From contig DATKGL010000013.1 in NCBI GenBank assembly GCA_035510795.1, positions 1 to 13,085 of the forward strand: DNA of 13,085 nt, given 5' to 3'. The notes under the pieces were generated by a model. That model worked only from the letters and a program-made list of their open reading frames with translations, was not told the DNA's origin and searched no databases. Numbering within the stretch: position 1 is the stretch's first letter; every line of letters starts with the position of its first letter. Position numbers and translations under genes: made by a program. This document shows, one piece after another, positions 5,451-12,919 of this stretch. The DNA is from DATKGL01 sp035510795. Its GTDB lineage: Bacteria; Patescibacteriota; Saccharimonadia; Saccharimonadales; UBA4665.

Positions 5451-7991
5451 CTACAGACCGCCGCCAATACCGGATTTATAAAACCACGTTTTAATCGTGT
5501 CCAGAACAAATACATAAAATACAACCATGACAATGGTTACGGCAAGAATCCCTATTGGCAGGGCGGTAAACGAGAACAACCTTTTTGTTAAGCCGATATA
5601 TATAGTGATAATAGAAATGACCGTGATAATGGCAAATGAGGAGGTCATAGCCCTAGATAATTTTGCTGCCCGCCAGAAGTGGTCTTTGTTGCGGATGGTG
5701 AAAATGACGACTAACGCAACCAGTGTCAGGAACAGATATAACCCGGTTTGCGAGACACCGGTGTGCTGATGCCTGACAATGGCATAGTACATGATCTCAA
5801 ACAGAGCCGTTATCGATCCCAGGAACATTGAGATAAACATCAAGGAATGAACATTAAACTTACTGGGTCGGACTAGCTCTTCTGGGCTGACATTATCGGT
5901 GGCGATGGTGATGCAGGGCAGATCGGTCAGCAGGCTGGTTAGCACTAGCTGGATTGGCAATAGGGGTAAGTTGGCGCCGGAAATAAGGTAGAGTGCCGAA
6001 ATGGCAAAGAAGTTGCCAAAATTGCTGACCATCGTAAAGCGGATATATTTATTGATATTGCTAAAAATCGATCGGCCATAGCTGATGCCGTTAATAATTA
6101 CACTTAAATCATTTCTCAGCAGTAGGATGTCGGCACTGTCCTGGGCGACGTCGGTGGCGCTGTTCACGGCAATTGCCACATCAGCTAGTTTTAATGCCGG
6201 AGCATCATTAATTCCGTCCCCTTGGTAACCGACCACATTGTTTTGTTTAAGAAGTTTAATGATGCGGTATTTGTGCTCAGGGTTTAACCGGGCAAAAACA
6301 TTGTTCTCCTGGGCAACCCGGCTGAATTCCTCGTCGGACATCCCATCCAGTTCTTCGCCGGTATAGACAATTTGTTTGTCGCCCATCAAGCCGACTTCAC
6401 GGGCGACATACTCAGTGACTTCTTTGCTGTCGCCGGAGAGAATCTTAATAGCCACACCAAGTTTTTCTGCCAGCGCAATGGTGTGTTTGGTGGTCGGGCG
6501 CAGGGGGTCTTCAAGCGCTACGAAACCGACAAACTTCAGATCTTGCTCATGTTTTAATATGTCAAATTCACTGTTGCTGCTATAGTTAATTTCTTTATAG
6601 GCAATGCCCAGATGCCTGAGTCCGTTCTTGCCATCAGCCCGGATGATTTTAAGAAATTGTTCTTTTTTCGCTTCGCCAGTAATCGTAAGCAGCGTTTCAA
6701 CCGAACCGACTTCAACCAGAAAAGTTTTCTTGCCGTCGGTAAATACCACCCGGCGCCGGCGGGAGTCCGGGTCAAAAGGCAGTTCTTCCAGCCGTTTGTA
6801 GCTTTGAGCCTCTTGCTGGATGTCGGCCGGTACGTATTCCAAGAATGCTTTATCGAATGAAGTCTGGAATTTCTTGCGTTTTTCGTCTAGCGTTTCGAGG
6901 CTAGCAATCGCCAATCTCTGGAACAGCTCTTTATCGTCGGCTATGACATTTTTTACGGTTTGGCGGTTCTCGGTCAATGTGCCCGTTTTGTCGCTGCACA
7001 GCAGGGTAATGTTGCCCAGATCTTCAACGGCAGTCAGCGTTTTAGCAATAACGTGTTGTTTGGCTAACCTCATCGCTCCGGTCGATAGCGTTACCGTGAC
7101 AATTACCGGCATAGCCTCGGGCACGACGGTTATAGCCAGAGCCACCACAAACAAACCGAGCGCTCCGATATTGGATGCATCATGAGTGATAATCAGCTTT
7201 AGAATAAACACCAATGCCAGCGTCAAAAACGTCACCCTAATCAAGAAAGAGCTAAACGCTGACAAAGATTTTTCATATTGCGTAGTTCGCTGTGTACTAG
7301 AAGATAAATGGGCAATCTTACCAATCTCGGTATTTTTTCCGGTTGCATAGACGATGCCTTCAGCCTCGCCGCGTTCGACGGTACTCCCGGCAAACGTCAA
7401 AGAATTTATTCCATCATCAGTTTTTGTTACTGGTGCCGATTCTCCGGTTAACTGCGATTCGTTGACGCTCAAATCATCAACATGGATTAACTTAATATCG
7501 GCCGGAACAATGTCGCCTTCCTTTAATATGACAATATCGCCCGGAACTAGCAGCTGTTCTCCGATCAGTATTTCCCGCCCATCTCTCTTTACCAATGCTT
7601 CTTTACTGACCAGTTTTTGAAGCTTAGCCACGGCATTCTCTGATCTATATTCCTGATAGAAACCAAGCCCTGTGTTTATGATCAAGATTGCTAAAATAAT
7701 GAAGCCGTCACTCAGGTCGTTTAATATAAAGGACAACAGACTGGCCAATATAAGCAAGTAGATTAGTGAACTTTTGAACTGGTTCAGTACCAATCTGAAC
7801 AGACTTTTCTTCGATTCATCTTTCAGAACATTAGACCCGTATATACCAAGCCGGTTTTGGGCTTCATGGTCTGTCAGCCCCTCGACTGAACTCCCCAGTA
7901 CATTAAATAATTCTGCGGTTGTCTGTTTTTCTACGCCGGCCTTAGTCATGGCGGTCTTTGCCGTTTTCGTAGGGTATTGGTTGTGCTGCAC
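5451..7991 (-). CDS. Cation-transporting P-type ATPase
   Basis: The protein has 846 residues, close to the usual length for P2/P3B ATPases. Motifs in order: actuator TGES (182-185); PEAMP in M4 (291-295); phosphorylation loop DKTGTLT (D334); FDPDSRRRRVV at the nucleotide domain (about 406-416); DPLRP (495-499); SGDS (519-522, TGD in most members); GDGINDAP (591-598); M5/M6 with NFGN (657-660) and LLTDLP (687-692). It has about ten hydrophobic segments and no heavy-metal-binding domain or CPC motif, so it is not a P1B metal exporter. The NFGN and M6 region resembles MgtA (Mg2+ import), whereas PEAMP sits between PEGLP of Ca2+ pumps and PEMLP of MgtA. The ion is therefore unresolved (Mg2+ or Ca2+). 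The start is GTG at 7991; ATG at 7949 is possible. It is divergent from the LCP gene. Confidence 0.9.
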   Translation of the reverse strand: MQHNQYPTKTAKTAMTKAGVEKQTTAELFNVLGSSVEGLTDHEAQNRLGIYGSNVLKDESKKSLFRLVLNQFKSSLIYLLILASLLSFILNDLSDGFIILAILIINTGLGFYQEYRSENAVAKLQKLVSKEALVKRDGREILIGEQLLVPGDIVILKEGDIVPADIKLIHVDDLSVNESQLTGESAPVTKTDDGINSLTFAGSTVERGEAEGIVYATGKNTEIGKIAHLSSSTQRTTQYEKSLSAFSSFLIRVTFLTLALVFILKLIITHDASNIGALGLFVVALAITVVPEAMPVIVTVTLSTGAMRLAKQHVIAKTLTAVEDLGNITLLCSDKTGTLTENRQTVKNVIADDKELFQRLAIASLETLDEKRKKFQTSFDKAFLEYVPADIQQEAQSYKRLEELPFDPDSRRRRVVFTDGKKTFLVEVGSVETLLTITGEAKKEQFLKIIRADGKNGLRHLGIAYKEINYSSNSEFDILKHEQDLKFVGFVALEDPLRPTTKHTIALAEKLGVAIKILSGDSKEVTEYVAREVGLMGDKQIVYTGEELDGMSDEEFSRVAQENNVFARLNPEHKYRIIKLLKQNNVVGYQGDGINDAPALKLADVAIAVNSATDVAQDSADILLLRNDLSVIINGISYGRSIFSNINKYIRFTMVSNFGNFFAISALYLISGANLPLLPIQLVLTSLLTDLPCITIATDNVSPEELVRPSKFNVHSLMFISMFLGSITALFEIMYYAIVRHQHTGVSQTGLYLFLTLVALVVIFTIRNKDHFWRAAKLSRAMTSSFAIITVISIITIYIGLTKRLFSFTALPIGILAVTIVMVVFYVFVLDTIKTWFYKSGIGGGL

Positions 7992-8066
7992 ACTACTATT
8001 CTACCCTATGATTCATTATTTCTTGTGGTTTAAAGACCAGCGAATTAAGTATAAAGTGGATAGCAG

Positions 8067-8094
8067 TTAAACATCGCTGCTCTTATGCTAAAAT
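8067..8094 (+). promoter_or_regulatory. Promoter of the LytR-CpsA-Psr gene
   Basis: TTAAAC (8067-8072), a 16-base spacer, and TAAAAT (8089-8094) with an extended -10 TG at 8086-8087. The transcript would begin about 6 bases before the ATG at 8107, too short for a Shine-Dalgarno site, and none is seen. This predicts a nearly leaderless message. Confidence 0.5.
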
Positions 8095-8106
8095 AATGAA
8101 ACTTGC

Positions 8107-9906
8107 ATGGATAAAAAAAATTCCCGCCAACCGCTAAAACGATCTCGGCCGACTTACGTCGATGGTATTATTCAACCCCGGCTAGGACACCGACCAGAGA
8201 CTGCTCCGCCTGATCGCACAAGCCCCTCTACAGCTGCTCCTGAGCAATTAGACAATCAACCAGCCAGTCACCCGGAATTGTCCGTCCCCCAGCCCAAATC
8301 ATTACTTAATACCACAATCCCGGGCGCTTCCTCGTCGTCGCGACCGCCCCAGCCATTAGCCGGTGCGCCTAAAACTAAATCACGGTTTTGGCAATTTTGG
8401 CGGAGGGCGAAAAAGTGGTCTTTGAAAAGGAAGATTGTTACTGCTATCTGTATCTTGCTGATAGCTGCGGTGGGTTTTGCTGGTTGGGATGTTTGGCAAC
8501 TTGATCATAAATTGAACCATTTAGCGGTGGGGAACCTGACGACATCTGTCGGTGGGGCGGAAAACATTTTAGTTGCCGGTTCGACGAACCGCTGTAATCT
8601 GAAAGTTCAAAATGCACAGTGGGGTTTTTGCTCGCAGGGCGTAACCGGCGTAAACAGCGATATCATATTTATTGTTCATGTTGTGCCCAGCACTCATACG
8701 GTATCTTTGCTGTCCATTCCTCGTGATACTTTTGTGCCTAATGCCCGTTCTGGCGATCAAGCATTTAAAATAGACGCCGCACTCTATGAAGGGCCGACTC
8801 AACTCGTCAATGCCATCCAGCAGGATTTTGCCATACCTATCCAGCATTATGCCGAAGTCGGTTTTGATGGTTTCGTGAATATTGTTAATGCCGTCGGCGG
8901 AATAAAAATGAATTTTCCGATGCCCGTATATGACTCCGAGTCTTATCTGGATATAAAGACGCCGGGGTGCCAGCTGCTCAACGGTGTCGAAGCTCTCCAG
9001 GTTGTGCGGGCTCGTCACTTGCAATACGATCCGCCGGATATAAAGACCTCGGATGTATATCTTTGGCCTCAGGAAGCAGTAAGTGATATTGCCAGAATTG
9101 CCCGAACGCACGAGTTCTTACGGGTTTTAGCGAGTACTGTTGACGCCAAAGGTCTGGGCAACCCGATTACCGACCAAAAGTTGGTTGATGCTATTGCTCC
9201 TCAGGTGCAGGTTGACTCTGGCCTTTCAACTTCGTCCATGCTGCAGCTTATGGAAGACCTGCATGCCGTCAGCATAAATAATGTTCCGCAATATACTCTC
9301 CCAATATCAACCCCGGACTTCGGAGACTATATATATAACGGCGTTGATTATGGCGACGTTGTTTTCCCGACAGAAGCCTCTGACCAGCACGTGATTAATG
9401 AATTTCTAGGGGTAAAAAATACCGACGACACCATGACGGGCAAATCCCTGCCTACTCCTTCGTCAGTTTCGGTTAATGTCATTGACGGTAGCGGCACTTC
9501 AGGCGAAGCCAGCCAGGTCATGTCATCTCTCTCAGACCTCGGTTTTAATGTCCTTGGTGAGCCCGGGGCAGCCTCGCCGCTGAGTTATAAAGCAAACGAA
9601 ACAGTCGTGAACTATGCAAGTCCGAGCACTGAAGCCGATGCCGAAGCTGTTGCCCGTCAAATGACCGGTTCCGTCATACTGTCGGAAAATTCAAACCTGG
9701 TTACGGCCGGCTCAGATGTAACGATCCTTACCGGAAATGGCTTAACAGTCAATACTCCACCTACCGCCAGCTCATCATCAACAGCCAGCTCACCGACACC
9801 ATCCAGCACTACAGTTACGACAATGGCAACGACCGGACTTTCGCCGGCATCTTCTGCCACCCAAGCTCTTTCTGCCTGGGACCCACGTGCCTGCACCGAG
9901 CAATAG
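8107..9906 (+). CDS. LytR-CpsA-Psr family cell-wall glycopolymer transferase with LytR_C domain
   Basis: The protein has 599 residues. A Pro-rich, charged cytoplasmic N-terminus (1-107) is followed by one membrane helix (about 108-128). The extracellular LCP domain spans about 152-400: ENILVAGST, NSDIIFIVHV, LLSIPRDTFVP (R206), VGFDGFVNIVNAVGGI, LLNGVEALQVVRARH (R301, R303) and DIARIARTHEFLRVLA (R330). These match the family's conserved Arg/Asp positions that bind the polyprenyl-pyrophosphate substrate. A LytR_C domain follows (about 453-545: VSVNVIDGSGTSGEASQV), then a Ser/Thr/Pro tail. The family transfers glycopolymers from a lipid carrier to peptidoglycan. About 26 residues separate RAR from DIARIAR, more than in many members. 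No glycopolymer synthesis genes are adjacent. Two cysteines (C163, C175) in the early LCP domain could pair. The stop abuts the convergent VIT1-like stop. Confidence 0.9.
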   Translation: MDKKNSRQPLKRSRPTYVDGIIQPRLGHRPETAPPDRTSPSTAAPEQLDNQPASHPELSVPQPKSLLNTTIPGASSSSRPPQPLAGAPKTKSRFWQFWRRAKKWSLKRKIVTAICILLIAAVGFAGWDVWQLDHKLNHLAVGNLTTSVGGAENILVAGSTNRCNLKVQNAQWGFCSQGVTGVNSDIIFIVHVVPSTHTVSLLSIPRDTFVPNARSGDQAFKIDAALYEGPTQLVNAIQQDFAIPIQHYAEVGFDGFVNIVNAVGGIKMNFPMPVYDSESYLDIKTPGCQLLNGVEALQVVRARHLQYDPPDIKTSDVYLWPQEAVSDIARIARTHEFLRVLASTVDAKGLGNPITDQKLVDAIAPQVQVDSGLSTSSMLQLMEDLHAVSINNVPQYTLPISTPDFGDYIYNGVDYGDVVFPTEASDQHVINEFLGVKNTDDTMTGKSLPTPSSVSVNVIDGSGTSGEASQVMSSLSDLGFNVLGEPGAASPLSYKANETVVNYASPSTEADAEAVARQMTGSVILSENSNLVTAGSDVTILTGNGLTVNTPPTASSSSTASSPTPSSTTVTTMATTGLSPASSATQALSAWDPRACTEQ

Positions 9907-10584
9907 CTAAGCTTTAAACAATAGCCCGATCAAATATCCGGCAACTGCTGCGCCCATTCCAATAATGACCATTTCAAGAGCACTCTTGACCGGTTTGCCC
10001 ATGGTCATACGTGCTTTGTAGGCGCCAATGGCGGCTAGGACAACGATCGAAAGAATCAGTGCAGCTACCAATGCCGGATGAACATGCAAAAAGAAAAATG
10101 GGATAAGCGGCAACATGGCGCCGCTAAAAGTCGACACTCCAACAACCGCGCTGTAGATATAGACATCGTGTTTTACTACCGGCAACAAGTTCAATTCTTC
10201 TTTCATCATGGTATCAATCCATAGTTCTTTATCCGATGTGATGTGATTGACGATATCCTCAAGCAGTTTTCCGGTAAACCCTTTAGCGGCATATATATCT
10301 GTAATTTCTTGCCGTTCTGATTCCGGCGTATCTTGAACCTCTTTAATTTCGCGTTTTCTTTCAGCAGCGTAATGATCCTTGGAAGCCATTTTCGAGGTAT
10401 AAGCGACAGCTGACATCGATAGTGTTTCAGCAAATATAGTCGCCAATCCGCCGGCGATAATAATTCTTGAAGATCGTGTGGCAGCAGCTAGTCCCAGCAA
10501 CAGGCCCAATATGCTAACTAGGCCGTCCTGTCCTCCGAGAATGATGTCAGATAATTTACTGCCGATTTTATGAGGCTCAAACAT
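9907..10584 (-). CDS. VIT1/CCC1 family divalent metal (Fe2+/Mn2+) transporter
   Basis: The protein has 225 residues. It opens with KLSDIILGGQDGLVSILGLL, the hallmark first helix of the family (D13, D20, G21), followed by a second helix with AETLSMSAVAYTS (E53, M57), which in this family lines the metal path. A charged, Glu-rich cytoplasmic segment (about 64-135: AAERKREIKEV, KEEL) corresponds to the metal-binding domain. Three further hydrophobic segments (about 143-165, 168-188, 201-223) complete the usual five. Family members move iron or manganese out of the cytoplasm, by proton exchange in the characterised eukaryotic member. ATG at 10584 lies about 4 bases after the predicted transcript start and has no Shine-Dalgarno site. 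The gene is convergent with the LCP gene and divergent from the stalked surface protein. Confidence 0.9.
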   Translation of the reverse strand: MFEPHKIGSKLSDIILGGQDGLVSILGLLLGLAAATRSSRIIIAGGLATIFAETLSMSAVAYTSKMASKDHYAAERKREIKEVQDTPESERQEITDIYAAKGFTGKLLEDIVNHITSDKELWIDTMMKEELNLLPVVKHDVYIYSAVVGVSTFSGAMLPLIPFFFLHVHPALVAALILSIVVLAAIGAYKARMTMGKPVKSALEMVIIGMGAAVAGYLIGLLFKA

Positions 10585-10594
10585 GACTTACTTA

Positions 10595-10625
10595 AGCATA
10601 TCAAAATCAATTAAAAAGGTCTCAA
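10595..10625 (-). promoter_or_regulatory. Promoter of the VIT1-like gene
   Basis: On the minus strand, TTGAGA (plus 10620-10625) and TATGCT (plus 10595-10600) are 19 bases apart, with an extended -10 TG. The -10 ends 10 bases before the ATG, so the leader would be about 4 bases. Confidence 0.45.
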
Positions 10626-10696
10626 AATATCGAGGTCAATATAATTATGGTACGGCATCATTGTCGAGGTTAGAACGATACTGCTTGCACAATAGA

Positions 10697-10718
10697 TGTT
10701 ATATAATGATCGTAGGGA
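10697..10718 (+). promoter_or_regulatory. -10 element and ribosome binding site deciding the start of the stalked surface protein
   Basis: A perfect TATAAT (10702-10707), with TG at 10697-10698 giving an extended -10 in the adjacent register, lies 20 bases before ATG 10727. AGGGA (10714-10718) is 8 bases before that ATG. No good -35 is seen at 17 bases. A longer open frame begins at 10583, but it would overlap the VIT1-like start and lacks a signal peptide, so 10727 is preferred. Confidence 0.6.
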
Positions 10719-10726
10719 CAATAAAA

Positions 10727-12148
10727 ATGAAAAAATCAATACTGATCTTGGTCTTGGCAGCTACTCTTTTTACATTTGCTAAAACTGTCTTAGCTGATCC
10801 CATAACCAATCCAACGCATTTCGACGATACGTATTGGTATTGGCCATCTAACCCAGCGGGGTATACATCGATGGATACAGACATTATTCCCATAGCAGAT
10901 GGGTCACCAGACGGGTACTATTTCTCAGCCTATTATTGGTTCTCGGGTGATTATCCTGCAACGGGTGGATATTTAGGGCTCCAAACCGAAGGATCGGCAC
11001 CAACGGGAAAAATTGCAATATTCTCAATCTGGGGGGCTACCTCTTCAAGCGGTCCTGGCTATAATTCATCAGGTAATGAAGGTGGTGTTTTCTACACATC
11101 AAGAATTACTTATCCATGGGTGGTCAATAACACATACGACCTAAATATTTCTTTGTCCAGTCAATCAGCTGGGAGCAATACATGGACGGGGACAATAACC
11201 GATACGACAACTCATACCTCATCGCTAATTGGTAATATTGTAGTACCAAGTACTCGGGGCAATCTTTATGATATATCCAATACTTTTCACGAAAGATACA
11301 GTGGCCCAACGGCGAGTTGCAGCGATATGCAAGAATCCGAAGTAGAATTTTTAAACCTAACCGCCAACAACGGAACAATATCGCCGACAAGCCACATTAA
11401 CGACGGGCCAAGTGGATCAGCTTGTGCTGCCGATTTTGCAACACAGGATATATCTGGTGGAATAGAAACGATAATTGGTGGTCAATTTCCCCCCGTAGTA
11501 AGCCCCGCGCCTGTCACAACTCCTGTCCCAACCAAAAAAGTTACTACTCCCACGCCAACCCCCGCGCCTGTCACAACTCCTGTCCCAACCAAAAAAGTTA
11601 CTACTCCCACGCCAACCCCCACTCCCACACCAACCGTTACCCCAGCTCCAGTTACCACACCAACCCCAACCCCCACTTCCACACCAACCGTTACCCCAGC
11701 TCCAGTTACCACACCAACCCCAACAAGCACTACTAAGCTAACCAAACCGTCTAAGCCCATAGTAACAACTATTGACCTAAAGACATCCAATAAGTCAAAA
11801 CCATTAAGCATAGGCTTAGCCGCAGCTTACACTGCCGGTATTGGTATTCCGATCATTCTAATTATCTTTGGTATATTTTTCTTTGAGAGGTTATTACCAC
11901 GGAGAAAGAGACTAACATCACTATCCAATGACCCTGCTTTCCACTCGTCTCCTGAAATATTTGTTTCAAGCCCCCTGGTCGAACCGACGCCTATTAGCTA
12001 TCCTAAGGAGCAACTAATACCAGTAACTCCTAGCACGCCAGTTATTAATCCAATACCTACGGACCCCGTTTCAATTAACCTACCACAGCCGATACAACCA
12101 ACTATTATTAACCCAACAAATCCACCAGTAGAGTTACCCAAAGAGTAG
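10727..12148 (+). CDS. Secreted, membrane-anchored surface protein with Pro/Thr stalk
   Basis: The protein has 473 residues from ATG 10727. A signal peptide (MKKSILILVLAATLFTFAKT, cut after VLA at 23) is followed by a globular ectodomain (about 24-250) rich in aromatic, Ser and Gly residues: DDTYWYWPSNPAGYTS, GGYLGLQTEG, IAIFSIWGATSS. The GY-x-G-x-Q and FS-x-W spacing loosely recalls DUF3472, but this is a weak impression. Two cysteines (C198, C233) could pair. A Pro/Thr stalk (about 253-345) repeats PAPVTTPVPTKKVTTP and TVTPAPVTTPTP. A transmembrane helix (about 362-386, then ERLLPRRKR) and an unusually long Pro-rich cytoplasmic tail (about 85 residues) follow. The order is head, stalk, anchor, inner tail, so it probably displays a binding or adhesion domain. 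The ligand is unknown. Confidence 0.8.
   Translation: MKKSILILVLAATLFTFAKTVLADPITNPTHFDDTYWYWPSNPAGYTSMDTDIIPIADGSPDGYYFSAYYWFSGDYPATGGYLGLQTEGSAPTGKIAIFSIWGATSSSGPGYNSSGNEGGVFYTSRITYPWVVNNTYDLNISLSSQSAGSNTWTGTITDTTTHTSSLIGNIVVPSTRGNLYDISNTFHERYSGPTASCSDMQESEVEFLNLTANNGTISPTSHINDGPSGSACAADFATQDISGGIETIIGGQFPPVVSPAPVTTPVPTKKVTTPTPTPAPVTTPVPTKKVTTPTPTPTPTPTVTPAPVTTPTPTPTSTPTVTPAPVTTPTPTSTTKLTKPSKPIVTTIDLKTSNKSKPLSIGLAAAYTAGIGIPIILIIFGIFFFERLLPRRKRLTSLSNDPAFHSSPEIFVSSPLVEPTPISYPKEQLIPVTPSTPVINPIPTDPVSINLPQPIQPTIINPTNPPVELPKE
11504..11617 (+). repeat. Two exact 57-bp tandem repeats coding the stalk
   Basis: Units 11504-11560 and 11561-11617 are identical and in frame, each coding 19 residues (PAPVTTPVPTKKVTTPTPT). 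Identity at the nucleotide level points to recent duplication and possible length variation between strains. Confidence 0.9.
11618..11724 (+). repeat. Two 54-bp tandem repeats coding the distal stalk
   Basis: The unit starting at 11618 recurs at 11672 with an offset of 54 bases (18 codons) and a single C/T difference, up to 11724. It codes PTPTPTVTPAPVTTPTPT and a near copy. Confidence 0.85.
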
Positions 12149-12156
12149 ATCATAAA

Positions 12157-12291
12157 ATCTTCGAATTAACATAAGCATTATGGTACACCTTCCTGTTTCC
12201 GCTTGGAACCGCCTCAAGAGCGAACTGCTGCGGTGGCACGAAACGTTCGAAGTATCATCTCTGCTAAGTCTAGCACAGTAACTACCGTGCC
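12157..12291. other. Convergent intergenic region dense in inverted repeats
   Basis: Between the stalked-protein stop and the toxin stop lie several perfect inverted repeats. ACCGC (12208-12212) pairs with GCGGT (12230-12234). GGCACG (12235-12240) pairs with CGTGCC (12286-12291). TGCTA-AGTC-TAGCA is at 12262-12275, inside the previous pair. CTTCGAA (12159-12165) matches TTCGAAG (12246-12252). On the minus strand a further hairpin CACGGTA-GT-TACTGTG forms with a G-U pair, which is a mismatch on the plus strand. This suggests an RNA read from the minus strand, possibly the structured tail of the toxin-antitoxin message. It does not fit a tRNA. Confidence 0.4.
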
Positions 12292-12310
12292 GGATTAGAA
12301 CCTCACCATT

Positions 12311-12649
12311 CTATAAAGATAGAACTAGTTGTAAGCCTTCATCCAGCTGCTGAGCAGTTACTTTATCAAGCTGTCCGATTTGTTCCGTTAAGAAACCCTT
12401 ATCGAGAGTAAGTATTTGAGACACATTGGCAACTGAATCTTTTACTAACCCAGTATTCGATTTTGGAAGGTGTAAATTACCAGGGGCATCGGCGACCCTC
12501 AAGTTAGAGGTTATTGCTACCACTATCACTGTACTAATGCGACTTTTATTGAACTCATCCGCTTGGACAATAATTACTGGTCGTTTATAACCTGGCTCTG
12601 AAGCACTTGGTTCTGGTAATTCTGCCCACCAGATCTGGCCACGTTTCAC
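12311..12649 (-). CDS. mazF: MazF/PemK-family toxin (predicted mRNA endoribonuclease)
   Basis: The protein has 112 residues from GTG 12649. The N-terminus KRGQIWWAELPEP and GYKRPVIIVQADEFN are the conserved first strand and RPVIIVQ strand of the MazF/PemK fold. ISTVIVVAITSNL follows, then DSVANVSQILTLDKGFLTEQ and a C-terminal helix LDEGLQLVLSL. Family members cut single-stranded mRNA at short motifs and stall growth unless bound by the antitoxin; the cut site cannot be read from sequence. The GTG overlaps the antitoxin stop as GTGA, and AGGAAG lies just upstream (plus 12654-12659), so translation is coupled. A TTG at 12652 is an alternative start with poorer spacing. It is most likely chromosomal or a mobile remnant; no transposase is near. 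Confidence 0.92.
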   Translation of the reverse strand: MKRGQIWWAELPEPSASEPGYKRPVIIVQADEFNKSRISTVIVVAITSNLRVADAPGNLHLPKSNTGLVKDSVANVSQILTLDKGFLTEQIGQLDKVTAQQLDEGLQLVLSL

Positions 12650-12882
12650 CAATCTTCCTTTGATAGGGAATGGGCCTGCAGACTTATAAGTAATGGATCA
12701 ACTTTTGAGTCATTATTAAGGTAAACCTCGTTCAATTTTGTTGTTATGCCTTCTTTTTGGTGCTTAGATAAATAATTACTTAAGGCTTGAGCATAAAGCT
12801 GGCTGCGCGATTTGCCTAAACGGCTAGCAAGTTTTTCAGCCGAAGTGTATACGTTATCTGGAATAGAAACTGCTGTTTTCAT
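12646..12882 (-). CDS. mazE: MazE-like ribbon-helix-helix antitoxin
   Basis: The protein has 78 residues. The N-terminus MKTAVSIPDNVYTSAEKLAS followed by RLGKSRSQLYAQALSNYLSK is a ribbon-helix-helix DNA-binding domain: one beta strand (2-7) and two helices. The flexible C-terminus (about 42-78, with NEVYLNNDSKVDPLLISLQA) resembles the toxin-binding part of MazE-type antitoxins. The gene precedes and overlaps the toxin gene by four bases, the standard order. Its ATG at 12882 sits about 7 bases after the -10 box, so the message should be leaderless. It probably represses its own promoter through the palindrome at 12891-12908. Confidence 0.88.
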   Translation of the reverse strand: MKTAVSIPDNVYTSAEKLASRLGKSRSQLYAQALSNYLSKHQKEGITTKLNEVYLNNDSKVDPLLISLQAHSLSKEDW

Positions 12883-12889
12883 ATAACTA

Positions 12890-12919
12890 AGTATAACAAA
12901 AGTTATACCGAGACGTCAA
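12890..12919 (-). promoter_or_regulatory. Promoter of the toxin-antitoxin operon
   Basis: On the minus strand TTGACG (plus 12914-12919) and TATACT (plus 12890-12895) are 18 bases apart. This is the best promoter match in the window. Only 7 bases separate the -10 from the ATG, so transcription should begin at or next to the start codon. Confidence 0.75.
12891..12908. promoter_or_regulatory. Palindromic operator of the toxin-antitoxin operon
   Basis: GTATAAC-AAAA-GTTATAC is a perfect 7-bp inverted repeat. It covers the spacer and part of the -10 box, the expected place for autorepression by the ribbon-helix-helix antitoxin. Just outside, TAGTACA occurs twice (12929-12935 and 12939-12945), exactly 10 bp apart, and may be a second site on the same helix face. 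Confidence 0.65.

Noticed and set aside
8569..9111. 180-aa minus-strand open frame
   Set aside because: It lies wholly inside the LCP coding region on the opposite strand, has no ribosome binding site, and its composition is not protein-like.
10583..10726. Upstream extension of the stalked surface protein (48 extra codons)
   Set aside because: It overlaps the VIT1-like start codon, covers that gene's promoter and hides the signal peptide; the TATAAT and AGGGA point to ATG 10727.
11482..11811. 109-aa Val/Gly-rich minus-strand frame
   Set aside because: It is an antisense reading of the Pro/Thr stalk repeats and a plain artefact of low complexity.
12190..12300. tRNA gene in the hairpin-rich region
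   Set aside because: A TTCGAAC loop and a GGCAC/GTGCC stem suggested one on the minus strand, but the total length is about 60, the T-stem lacks the G53-C61 pair, and positions 8-9 and the D-arm do not fit.
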